A stretch of DNA of 64,000 nucleotides from Rhodoferax sp. TH121. Its GTDB lineage: Bacteria; Pseudomonadota; Gammaproteobacteria; Burkholderiales; Burkholderiaceae_C. The stretch covers positions 248,001 through 312,000 of the forward strand of contig NZ_NOXW01000021.1 of assembly GCF_002251855.1 (NCBI RefSeq), in the 5' to 3' direction. A program made the position numbers and the translations under genes. Every line of letters starts with the position of its first letter. Positions within the stretch are counted from its first letter, which is position 1. Under the pieces are notes generated by a model. That model ran no database searches and had not been told where the DNA came from. It saw only the letters and a list, made by a program, of their open reading frames with translations. Of the stretch, positions 54,390 to 61,583 are shown piece by piece.

Positions 54390-54588
54390 GAAAAAGCGGG
54401 TGGCCGAACTTTGCGCGGTGCTGCGTTGGACTATTCCGTAACGGTGTTACTCACATTCGTGCTGTGCTTGTTGTAGATGTGTGGGGAGGGGATGCACTGG
54501 GTGTTGAACTGCGGCCTCAGACGCATAACTGCTGGGGCTGGGTTGTTGGCCTTGCCTGGGCCTGCACACAGGGTGGGGCAGGGGTGGT

Positions 54589-54831
54589 CAAAAGTGCGGC
54601 TGTTGTCGGCCGGAAACCGACCGCTTAGCAGCATGTTTATGGGGAAATGAAACTACCCCCCTGGGGTTTGGGGTGGGGCCGCTTCGCTATGGCTATGGCT
54701 TGTAGTTGTAGGGCTGGCCTGTGCGCCCGGTGGGACAAGGGGAGGGGGGGATTAAAAGTCTGGAACCCATAGACCGGAAACCGGCCGCTTAGCCAAATTT
54801 TTGTGTGCGCAAGTTATGGGGAGGGGGGGGG
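54589..54831 (+). repeat. Direct repeat and G-tracts in the gene-free region after the primase-helicase
   Basis: CCGGAAACCGACCGCTTAGC (54610-54629) recurs with one mismatch at 54774-54793; each copy is preceded by AAAAGT about 20 bases upstream and followed by TTATGGGGA. G-runs of seven (54744-54750) and nine (54823-54831) are present. The whole 53929-54921 gap shows no convincing gene and is the best candidate for a replication origin. Confidence 0.6.
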
Positions 54832-54921
54832 TGCCCGGCTTACGTTGTCATACTAACGTCGGGTTGCTACTGAATGTTGACCATGTCGGCGCGGCGCAGT
54901 GGCAAATCAAGGGAGGGGAAA

Positions 54922-55200
54922 ATGGCTAAATTTACAATTCGCGTCGAACTTCACGACGCCCAAGCGAAGGACTACGCAACTCTTGAGAAGGCGCTTGCGG
55001 CCAAAAACATTACGGATGTGATCACTAGCGATGGTGTTAAGTACAAAATGCCACCGGCGGAATACCAATGCCATGGTGAACTGACTGCCGCGCAAGTTCG
55101 AGATATAGCTGTTGCCGCTGCGGAGTCGACTGGAAAAAAACACGCAGTTCTTGTGACTGAATCAGCGTCCAGGGCATGGGTCGGTCTGAATAAGGTCTAA
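54922..55200 (+). CDS. GhoS-like (DUF2622) small protein, possible orphan antitoxin
   Basis: 92 residues from MAKFTIRVELHDAQAKDY, with GGGAGGGG seven bases upstream; longer starts lack a site. The pattern RVELHDA, then MPPAEYQCHGELTAAQV, then AVLVTESASRAWVGL matches what I recall of the small DUF2622/GhoS-type family on integrative elements, in which GhoS is the RNase antitoxin of a type V toxin-antitoxin pair. No GhoT-like membrane toxin is visible next to it. Rightmost gene of the island. Family assignment from memory, moderate. Confidence 0.6.
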   Translation: MAKFTIRVELHDAQAKDYATLEKALAAKNITDVITSDGVKYKMPPAEYQCHGELTAAQVRDIAVAAAESTGKKHAVLVTESASRAWVGLNKV

Positions 55201-55286
55201 ACCAAAGATGAGCTAGGTCCAATTAAAGCCTTGCACGAAAGGATCCCTGCGATGTGACCAGCGCCTGAAGCGGGGTAGCAAAACCG

Positions 55287-55314
55287 AAACCGGGGAACAA
55301 ATCGGGGAACAAAC
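55287..55314 (+). repeat. Right terminal repeat of the island
   Basis: Matches the left terminal repeat with one mismatch (T at 55302 for G at 42824) and in the same orientation; contains two GGGGAACAAA units. Followed by about 120 bases without a gene before the arfB stop. Confidence 0.7.
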
Positions 55315-55435
55315 TCAAAGAAAGAATGCTTTTCTTTAGGTTTCATGCGGGTTCTGGGGCTTCTTTCAATTGACGCCAGCCCATACCTCCTGACAAGAGT
55401 CGCCAACCCGCAAGGGGCGGCGGCTTTTTTCTTGC

Positions 55436-55840
55436 CTATTCCACGGGTTTGCCACGTTGGGCTTTGATGGCTGAGCGTTGAGTTTTGGTCTGCAGACGGC
55501 GCTGGCGGGACGCGTAGGTAGGCTGGGTTGCCTTGCGGGGCTTGGGTGGTGTGGCAATACTGTTGACCAGCGCATGTAGCCGCGCGAAGGCGTCCAGCCG
55601 ATTGAGCTCTTGTGTACGAAATTGCTGTGCCTTGATGATCATTACACCCTCGCGGGTGATGCGGCTGTCTTGCAGGAGCAGTAGTCGCTCCTTGATGCCA
55701 TCAGGCAAAGAGGACGCTGGTATGTCGAAGCGCAGGTGGATGGCGCTGGATACTTTGTTGACATTTTGTCCTCCTGCGCCTTGTGCACGAATCGCCGTTG
55801 TTTCTACCTCGGCTTCCTCTATTTGAATTTCGATTGCCAT
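55436..55840 (-). CDS. arfB: Alternative ribosome-rescue factor / peptidyl-tRNA hydrolase ArfB
   Basis: Release-factor-like hydrolase that frees stalled ribosomes without tmRNA; 134 residues. The catalytic GGQ is in RAQGAGGQNVNKVSSAIHLRF, followed by a release-factor domain 3-like fold and the basic C-terminal tail (KPRKATQPTYASRQRRLQTKTQRSAIKAQRG) that enters the mRNA channel. A GC-rich hairpin with a T-run near 55400-55435 lies beyond the stop. Before the island inserted, it would have been near ssrA. Confidence 0.95.
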   Translation of the reverse strand: MAIEIQIEEAEVETTAIRAQGAGGQNVNKVSSAIHLRFDIPASSLPDGIKERLLLLQDSRITREGVMIIKAQQFRTQELNRLDAFARLHALVNSIATPPKPRKATQPTYASRQRRLQTKTQRSAIKAQRGKPVE

Positions 55841-55898
55841 GAGCAGTGATGGGCCAGTTAAACTGGATTGACCTTACCACCATCATCAAGGAGTCACT

Positions 55899-56048
55899 AT
55901 GGCAAAGGGTCAGCAAAAATCCAACAAAGAAGCGAAGAAGCCGAAGAAAGATACTTCGCCACCCAAGCCCGCCAGTGGGGGCGTGGATCCGGTGCGTGCG
56001 ACCATTACCACTGCAGTGATTCCCCGCGGCAAGCTCAAGAACAAGTAA
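55899..56048 (+). CDS. Small basic conserved-looking protein, 49 residues
   Basis: Too short for most gene finders, but with AAGGAG eight bases upstream and a clear coding look: MAKGQQKSNKEAKKPKK at the start, a Pro/Ser spacer, then VRATITTAVIPRGKLKNK. Very lysine-rich and probably disordered. I recall similar roughly 50-residue proteins in related bacteria, without a known function. It ends two bases before the convergent sugar kinase stop. Confidence 0.65.
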   Translation: MAKGQQKSNKEAKKPKKDTSPPKPASGGVDPVRATITTAVIPRGKLKNK

Positions 56049-56050
56049 TT

Positions 56051-56971
56051 TCAAGCAGCCGCTTGCACTTCTGCATACGTAGGGGGTTGGCAGCCTGCGC
56101 GCGAACAGTTGATGGCAGCTGCGCGCATGGCCTCCTGCAATGTTTGACCCACACGCAAATGCGCGTCTGCAGGTCTCAGCGTCCAATCACCCAGGCAGTT
56201 TCCCCAAAACGTATCGCCAGCGCCAACCGTGTCGACGACCCGGGTTGGGGGTACGTCGGCGTCGGCGCTGGCGCCATCCACTCCCAGCCAAGCGCCTTCT
56301 GCGCCAAATGTCAGAGCAATCCGGCGGGTTCCTTGTGCTGCGAAGTGAGCAGCAATTTTTGCGCCATCTGCACGCGTAGGCCGGGTGAACCCTAGCAGCT
56401 CCAAGTCTTCGTCGCTGGCTTTGAGCCAATCCGCATGTCGGGCGATCTGCTCCACAGCTTTCACATACTGGGCCAGGTCAGCCGCAAGCTTGGGGCGCAA
56501 GTTCACGTCCACGCTAAGGGTCCATCCCAACGATTTGGCTCCGGTGAGAATCTCCAACACTTTGTGATGTTCTGGCGGCACCAGTAGCAGGGACCCCGTG
56601 TGCAGCACACCCGCGGTTTGCGTTTGTAAACGACGCAAAACCGCATCTACGGAGTAGTCCCGATCGGCGATGCCTTCACGGTAAAAGCCGTAACTAGGCT
56701 GTCCATGGTCAATTTGCACCACTGCGAGTGAAGTGGGAAGGGCGGTGGTGGCGCTCAAAGGCGTAACTCCGTCCAGTTCCAGTCGCTCGCGCATGCGCTG
56801 GCCAAACTGGTCGGTGGACAATGGATTGATATAACCCACGTGTGCGCCGCGCAAGGCGGCCGCCCGCGCCAGATTAAAGGGGCTGCCGCCCATGAAGGGA
56901 CGCAATGTCCCGTCGGGCTGCGCTACGCAGTCCATGAGGGCTTCACCCAGAACCCAGATTGATGCTGTCAT
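56051..56971 (-). CDS. PfkB family carbohydrate kinase (fructokinase-like)
   Basis: 306 residues starting MTASIWVLGEALMDCVAQ. Sugar-binding MGGSPFNLARAAALRGAHVGYI, a lid, VDVNLRPKLAADLAQ, and the anion-hole/catalytic DTVGAGDTFWGNCLGDW near 245. The N-terminal half suggests fructokinase or ribokinase. It is divergent from the RbsD/FucU-like and transaldolase-like genes, which supports a local sugar-use module. Confidence 0.88.
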   Translation of the reverse strand: MTASIWVLGEALMDCVAQPDGTLRPFMGGSPFNLARAAALRGAHVGYINPLSTDQFGQRMRERLELDGVTPLSATTALPTSLAVVQIDHGQPSYGFYREGIADRDYSVDAVLRRLQTQTAGVLHTGSLLLVPPEHHKVLEILTGAKSLGWTLSVDVNLRPKLAADLAQYVKAVEQIARHADWLKASDEDLELLGFTRPTRADGAKIAAHFAAQGTRRIALTFGAEGAWLGVDGASADADVPPTRVVDTVGAGDTFWGNCLGDWTLRPADAHLRVGQTLQEAMRAAAINCSRAGCQPPTYAEVQAAA

Positions 56972-57306
56972 GTGTTTCTCTTGTGATAGTCGCCACACCT
57001 GCTTGGGGCGGATCCACGTTGCAGCTTAAACCAGCATCGCACGTCTTGTTGTGCGGGAAACCTCATTTGTTGATATCCAGTTGCAAGCGATCGTTGCGGG
57101 TGGTGGCTAATAAAGACGAAAGAGTATTAAACCAAAAAATACACATAAATAAATCAAGTGGTTTTACTAATATGATTTGCGTATGGTGTCTGGCATGCTC
57201 AGCCAGTGCCCAATTTCAAGTCTCTCATGCACAGAAATTCAATGTATTTATTTTTCTCTGTTTTCGCGTTACGAACGACCTATACACTTTCTTCGGAGCC
57301 TATCGC
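56972..57306. promoter_or_regulatory. AT-rich divergent intergenic region
   Basis: 335 bases without a convincing gene. The middle (about 57105-57260) is strikingly AT-rich compared with the rest of the window, with runs such as AAACCAAAAAATACACATAA. It should hold promoters for the kinase and for the RbsD/FucU-like gene. No clear operator palindrome was seen. GGAG lies ten bases before the ATG at 57307. Confidence 0.5.
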
Positions 57307-57744
57307 ATGCTAAAAGGTATTGATCCTCTCCTAACTCCTGAGCTTCTCATGCATTTGTCTGCCATGGGGCATGGCGAATGGGTGGCTGTGGTGGATGCCA
57401 ATTTCACAGCCGATTTTTTGAGTGCCGGGAAACCACTGGTTCGCCTTCCGGGGCACTCGCTGGAACGTGTGAGTCGCGCGGTGCTATCGGTCATTCCGTT
57501 GGCTGATGACATGGCGTGTCCCGCAGCGTACATGCGTGTCTGCCACCAACCTGATACACACCGCACAGACGCGCAGTTGGCGGTATTGCGTTTGTTGCAA
57601 GCAGAGGGTATCGCGCCAGAGCGCGTCGAGCCCGTGGAGCGGTTTGCCTTCTACGACAGAATCAAGGGGGCGAGCTTGATCGTACAAAGCGGCGAGTCGA
57701 CGGCCTACGGTAACGCGATGTACGCCAAAGGCGTCATTCTCTAA
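57307..57744 (+). CDS. RbsD/FucU family sugar mutarotase
   Basis: 145 residues. Family pattern: GIDPLLTPELLMHLSAMGHGEWVAVVDANF with the catalytic His in GHGE and Asp in VDANF, LVRLPGHSLERVSRAVLSVIPLAD, and RFAFYDRIKGASLIVQSGE(S/T)TAYGN near the end. Such proteins interconvert pyranose anomers of fucose or ribose. FucU-like rather than RbsD-like by the C-terminal RFAFYDRIK block. The transaldolase-like gene follows 18 bases later. Confidence 0.88.
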   Translation: MLKGIDPLLTPELLMHLSAMGHGEWVAVVDANFTADFLSAGKPLVRLPGHSLERVSRAVLSVIPLADDMACPAAYMRVCHQPDTHRTDAQLAVLRLLQAEGIAPERVEPVERFAFYDRIKGASLIVQSGESTAYGNAMYAKGVIL

Positions 57745-57762
57745 ATCACAAAGGACTGCGCA

Positions 57763-58431
57763 GTGAAGATTTACCTGGATTCGGCCCAGACTGGCAGTTG
57801 GAAGCTCCCTGCGGGCTGTCCGTCCGTGCAGGGTGTTACGACCAATCCCAGCCTTGTCCATCAAGCGGGTTTGCCGGTCAACCTGCCGACTTACCTGGAT
57901 TTGTTGCAGGCTGCAGCAGACCACGGATTCTCCGAGTTGATGCTTCAGCTACCCAGCAGTGACCTGGCGCTTGCGGCTGCTTGGTTGGATGCATTACGGG
58001 CTCTGTCGCAACGTCTCTCCATACAGCTCACTGTGAAACTACCCTGCGCTCCCGAATGGGCGACCTGCATTCAATGGGTCAAGAAGCAGGGGCAGCCAAT
58101 CTTGTTGACCGGTTTGTCCAATCCCGTGCAACTGCTATGGGCCCGTGAGATGGAGGCCGACTATGTGGCACCCTACGTGGGACGCTTGGTCAATGACGGG
58201 CGCAATGTTTGGGCGCTCATGCAGGCGTGTGTGGCGCAGCAAAATGCTGGCCCGCAGTTGCTGGCTGCAAGTATCAAGTCGCCGGACGTTTTGGCCCAGT
58301 TGATGGGTTTGGGGGCTGCGGCCGTTACTTTGCCGCCGGCCAGCCTGGTTGCCTGGAGCTCCGATGCTTTGACGCAAGCCGCTATCCAGCAATTTGATCG
58401 GGATATCCAAGCCAGCCTGCGTGGGGTCTGA
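57763..58431 (+). CDS. Transaldolase / fructose-6-phosphate aldolase-like protein
   Basis: 222 residues from a GTG start with AAAGGACTG just upstream. Start MKIYLDSAQ and GVTTNPSLVHQ are typical of the small TalC/FSA group; the Schiff-base lysine is in LTVKLPCAPEW, and a late block VAPYVGRLVNDGRN matches the family YVGRxxD pattern. It is about the FSA length (220). Substrate is uncertain, since these enzymes cleave several sugar phosphates. Same operon as the mutarotase. Confidence 0.85.
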   Translation: MKIYLDSAQTGSWKLPAGCPSVQGVTTNPSLVHQAGLPVNLPTYLDLLQAAADHGFSELMLQLPSSDLALAAAWLDALRALSQRLSIQLTVKLPCAPEWATCIQWVKKQGQPILLTGLSNPVQLLWAREMEADYVAPYVGRLVNDGRNVWALMQACVAQQNAGPQLLAASIKSPDVLAQLMGLGAAAVTLPPASLVAWSSDALTQAAIQQFDRDIQASLRGV

Positions 58432-58466
58432 GTGCCCACGGCGGACGCCCGAGTCTCAGCCAAGCG

Positions 58467-59162
58467 CTACTTGAGTTCGCTGAGCCGGCTGTCCAGAGGA
58501 CTCACAAAAGAATTCAGTTCCCAGCCAGAGGCCAGGCGGCTTTCGGGAAAGTCAGGCATGCTCAGGGGGCCGAGCTCTGAGGGGGTGGCCTCGGTCACTT
58601 TGCTTTGACGGCGCTTGGTCACTACTGCTTGCAAATGTTCCCGCACATCTTGGAACCGTGAATCCAAGGGTTGGCTGGCGCTCGTCCGTGCAGCCTGTTC
58701 GCCCAAAAAGGCCGCCCGAATTTGGCTCAGGTGTGGCAGGTTGCTGGGGTCCACCACCACATACCGGATGCTGCATTGGTCCAGCAGGCTGTGCTTGAGG
58801 GTCTGGTTGCCCATGGACAAGCCATTGGGCCCCGGGACATCGACGCAGCCTATCACCCGACCGTCCAGGCTGCAGATGGTGAACGTGCAATAGACGCCGT
58901 TGAGCAATTTGTACCAGTGGGTAGCCTCAGCTTGGCTGGCTGGCGAAGTAAACCGGGTCACGGGAAGTTTGATAAGGATCTGTTGGTCGAACATCACCTT
59001 GGTGAGCCAAATCCAGACGCGCCTCTCCTGGCTGTTGACCAAGGGACGGGTTTTGAGTGGCCAGCTGGCCGGAATCCGGCGACGCTGCCGCTCCACGTGG
59101 CGGTTGCGCCAGAAGAGCAGGGCGGCTCCTACCAAAATCCCCACAACAAAAGAAATGAACAT
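58467..59162 (-). CDS. DUF2726 membrane-anchored protein
   Basis: 231 residues from MFISFVVGILVG; an ATG nine codons upstream is possible but lacks a ribosome site. One N-terminal helix (VVGILVGAALLFW) with a basic flank NRHVERQRRR, then the DUF2726 domain (RPLVNSQERRVWIWLTKVM, YKLLNGVYCTFTICSLDGRVIGCVDV, HSLLDQCSIRYVVVD) and a long polar tail. DUF2726 is related in layout to nuclease-like domains, but its activity is not established. Confidence 0.75.
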   Translation of the reverse strand: MFISFVVGILVGAALLFWRNRHVERQRRRIPASWPLKTRPLVNSQERRVWIWLTKVMFDQQILIKLPVTRFTSPASQAEATHWYKLLNGVYCTFTICSLDGRVIGCVDVPGPNGLSMGNQTLKHSLLDQCSIRYVVVDPSNLPHLSQIRAAFLGEQAARTSASQPLDSRFQDVREHLQAVVTKRRQSKVTEATPSELGPLSMPDFPESRLASGWELNSFVSPLDSRLSELK

Positions 59163-59231
59163 CTCACACCACCCTAAAAATGAAGCCATCTGGCGTGGCT
59201 CTACTACTCGGGTGAAAGTCTACGCAATCGC

Positions 59232-60761
59232 TTAATCAGCGTAAATAGTCCCAATGGCTTGGCGTTGGGTGTTGACTAGTGCGATGAGTTGTGGATCAAA
59301 TTGCAGGCCGGATTCTGATTGCAGGTAGTCTAGCGCGGCCTGTAAGGTCCACGCAGGCTTGTAACAGCTGGCGCTGACCAAAGAGTCCAACACATCGGCC
59401 ACGGCCGCAATCCGTCCGGGCAGGCTGATGGCTTCGCCTGCCAAGCCGCGCGGGTAGCCGGTGCCATCCCAGCGTTCGTGGTGTTCCAGTGCCAATTGGG
59501 CCCCCAGCGTGTGAACACGGGAGCGGGAGTGCGACAGCAGTGCGTGCCCTTCTTGGGCATGGGTCTGCATGGTGGCCCATTCCTCGGGCGTCAAGGGGCC
59601 GGGCTTGGTCAGAATGTGGTCGGGAATGCAGGCTTTGCCCACATCGTGCAGGGTGGCGGCCACCCGCATCAGCTCGACTTCTTGCTCGGTTCCACCAGTG
59701 GCTGCAGTCAACAGTGCAGCGATGTCGCCCACACGCTGCAAGTGCAGTGACGACTCGCTGCAGCGTTTTTCGATAGCGCCGCCCAAAATGCAGATGGTGG
59801 TGCGCTGGGCCGTTTCAGTATCTTCGCGCAACAGCAGGCCGTCGTAGGTGATGGCCACATTGCGCGAAAACAGCTCCAGCAGTTCGCGGGCCTGCGCCCC
59901 AACGGGCTCCACAAATTCCATGTAAATCAGGCTTTCACTACCAGCTTTGGTTTTGAAATAGCCGGCGTAGTAACGCTCACCATGGTGACTGACCTTTTCT
60001 TGTAGCGCCCGGGTGATCGCCGCTTGCACGCCCTCCGGCAGGTTGCGCACTTCTTCATCCACCATCAGTTGTGAATAGGCTTCAGTCGCGGCCAGCACCT
60101 TGAGCTGGCCTTGGGTGGCATTGGCCGTGTACGCAGATACACGGCTCGCGCACAAGCCTTCGCCATGCAGGTCCAGCAAAAAGTTGACTTGCTCCAGTAC
60201 CGCTGAGGCAAAACCGCGCAGGTTGCGCGAGTCGCAGACCTGGCTGATGGCCTCGATGGAGCGGCGCAGCCCCAGGCTGGCCTGTTCGATCCGCATCAGG
60301 TCGCGGTAAGCACGCAGTCCGGCGTAAAACACGGTGATCAGCTTGCGACGGGTGAGGTCGGTTTTTTCCTTGTAGTCGTTGATGTCGTAATCTCGGATCA
60401 CCTGCTCTTCGGGGGCCTGCCCGGGCTGGCCTGTGCGCAGGATGATGCGCACATTGAGGTTGCCCAAGTCTTCGCGGATGTGGCGCGCCAAGTCCAGCCC
60501 GGCGTGTTCAGACTCCATCACCACGTCCAGCAGAATCAGCGCAATATCTGTGCGCTCAGCCAGCACAGTTCTTGCCTCGGCTGCGCTGTAGCAGTGTGTG
60601 AAATGCAGCCCACGCCCGTCCATCTCAAAGTCCGACATGACCAACTTGGTGACTTCGTGCACGGCGGGCTCGTCGTCCACCACCAAAATCTGCCAGGGGG
60701 GCAGGGATTTGCGGCTGCTGGTTTCGGCTTGCTCGTCACTAAACACCAAATCATCGGACAT
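59232..60761 (-). CDS. Response regulator with DUF3369 and HD-GYP domains
   Basis: 509 residues. Receiver domain (about 20-150) with acidic VDDEP and phospho-acceptor Asp in ALILLDVVM; a DUF3369 sensor-like domain (about 170-325); and an HD-GYP phosphodiesterase domain (about 330-500) with LHDVGK, HAQEGHALL and HHERWDGTGYPRGL. Such proteins hydrolyse cyclic di-GMP when phosphorylated. Catalytic residues look intact. No cognate kinase is adjacent. Confidence 0.93.
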   Translation of the reverse strand: MSDDLVFSDEQAETSSRKSLPPWQILVVDDEPAVHEVTKLVMSDFEMDGRGLHFTHCYSAAEARTVLAERTDIALILLDVVMESEHAGLDLARHIREDLGNLNVRIILRTGQPGQAPEEQVIRDYDINDYKEKTDLTRRKLITVFYAGLRAYRDLMRIEQASLGLRRSIEAISQVCDSRNLRGFASAVLEQVNFLLDLHGEGLCASRVSAYTANATQGQLKVLAATEAYSQLMVDEEVRNLPEGVQAAITRALQEKVSHHGERYYAGYFKTKAGSESLIYMEFVEPVGAQARELLELFSRNVAITYDGLLLREDTETAQRTTICILGGAIEKRCSESSLHLQRVGDIAALLTAATGGTEQEVELMRVAATLHDVGKACIPDHILTKPGPLTPEEWATMQTHAQEGHALLSHSRSRVHTLGAQLALEHHERWDGTGYPRGLAGEAISLPGRIAAVADVLDSLVSASCYKPAWTLQAALDYLQSESGLQFDPQLIALVNTQRQAIGTIYAD

Positions 60762-60830
60762 GAGGCGGGCTTTCGTTGGGCGGAGGACTGCTTTGCAGTT
60801 TATCGGATTGTGGCTGCGATACTAGGGCCC

Positions 60831-61580
60831 ATGCAGCTTCAGGAAATTCTCTATTCGCAGGGCTTTGGCACACGCCGCGTGTGTGCGGGTCTGATCCAAC
60901 AAGGCCTCGTGCAGGTTTTTACGCCAAATAGCACTGAAGGCCCCGTCGTTGTTGCGCAAGCAGCTACTGAATTTGTAGCGGAAGGGCTGCGCTTCAAAGT
61001 GCAGGGAGTGGAATGGCAGTACTTCGAGAAGGCCTATCTGGTGTTGCACAAGCCGGCGGGTACCGAGTGTTCACAGAAGCCCTCGACCTACCCCAGCATC
61101 TACACACTGCTGCCATCGCCCCTGCGCTTGCGGCCGCAAAAAGCGGCGGTGCAGGGCGTGCAGGCGGTGGGGCGGCTGGACCAGGACACCACCGGCATGT
61201 TGCTGCTCACTGACGACGGCAAGTTCATTCACCGCATGAGCTCGCCCAAGCACCACGTACCCAAGGTGTATGAAGTGACCGTCAAACATGCTCTTGATGA
61301 GAAGCAGGTGCAGAAACTGCTCGCGGGCGTGGTGCTGGACGACGACCCCAAGCCGGTACGCGCCGCCGCCTGTGAAGCGGTCAGCGAGTTCCACCTGCGC
61401 CTCACCCTGACCGAAGGCAAGTACCACCAGGTCAAGCGCATGCTGGCTGCCGTAGGCAACCGCGTCGAAGGTTTGCACCGGTCCCGCATCGGAGGCGTGG
61501 CGCTGCCTGCCGACTTGGCGCCCGGCCAATGGCGCTGGCTCAGCGCCGAGGAGTTGGTAGCGGTGCAAGCCAAGGAGTAA
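60831..61580 (+). CDS. rsuA: rRNA pseudouridine synthase (RsuA family)
   Basis: 249 residues from MQLQEILYSQGFG. N-terminal S4-like region (about 1-55), then the pseudouridine synthase domain with the catalytic Asp in AVGRLDQDTTGMLLLTDDG, KVYEVTVKH, and LTEGKYHQVKRMLAAVGNRVEGLHRSRIG, the RsuA/RluB/E/F signature. Probably modifies 16S rRNA U516. Residues about 31-50 (TPNSTEGPVVVAQAATEFVA) are encoded by an interspersed repeat within the S4-like domain. Divergent from the HD-GYP gene. Confidence 0.88.
   Translation: MQLQEILYSQGFGTRRVCAGLIQQGLVQVFTPNSTEGPVVVAQAATEFVAEGLRFKVQGVEWQYFEKAYLVLHKPAGTECSQKPSTYPSIYTLLPSPLRLRPQKAAVQGVQAVGRLDQDTTGMLLLTDDGKFIHRMSSPKHHVPKVYEVTVKHALDEKQVQKLLAGVVLDDDPKPVRAAACEAVSEFHLRLTLTEGKYHQVKRMLAAVGNRVEGLHRSRIGGVALPADLAPGQWRWLSAEELVAVQAKE
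60923..60981 (+). repeat. Interspersed repeat copy 8 (inside rsuA)
   Basis: GCCAAATAGCACTGAAGGCCCC, in short GCCAAATAGC...GGCCCC, then GTTGCGCAAGCAGCTACTG and AATTTGTAGCGG. Frame is open and reads AQAAT through the core, the same frame as copy 1. Confidence 0.7.
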
Positions 61581-61583
61581 GCC

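Larger units (their letters stand above)
42689..55320. mobile_element. Integrated element (satellite-like genomic island) downstream of ssrA
   Basis: The block from the ssrA 3' end to about 55.3 kb holds an integrase, AlpA-like regulator, RadC/JAB protein, primase-helicase, several unrecognised genes and repeat clusters; arfB and ordinary host genes resume on the right. A 28-bp near-identical direct repeat (one mismatch) lies near both ends. None of the host interspersed repeats occurs inside. No capsid, tail, relaxase or type IV secretion genes are seen, so it is not a full prophage or conjugative element. The right boundary is approximate because no clear copy of the ssrA 3' end was found there. 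Confidence 0.8.

Noticed and set aside
54203-54628. 141-codon open frame in the region after the primase-helicase
   Set aside because: Trp/Cys/Gly-rich composition with no ribosome site, crossing iterons and direct repeats; looks non-coding.
55347-55354. attR core copy of the ssrA 3' end
   Set aside because: Only eight bases (GCGGGTTC) match; too short to claim, mentioned as a candidate only.
56959-57306. N-terminal extension of the RbsD/FucU-like gene through the AT-rich spacer
   Set aside because: The family begins at the ATG at 57307, which has a GGAG site; the extension is Cys/Ser/Phe-rich noise overlapping the divergent kinase start.
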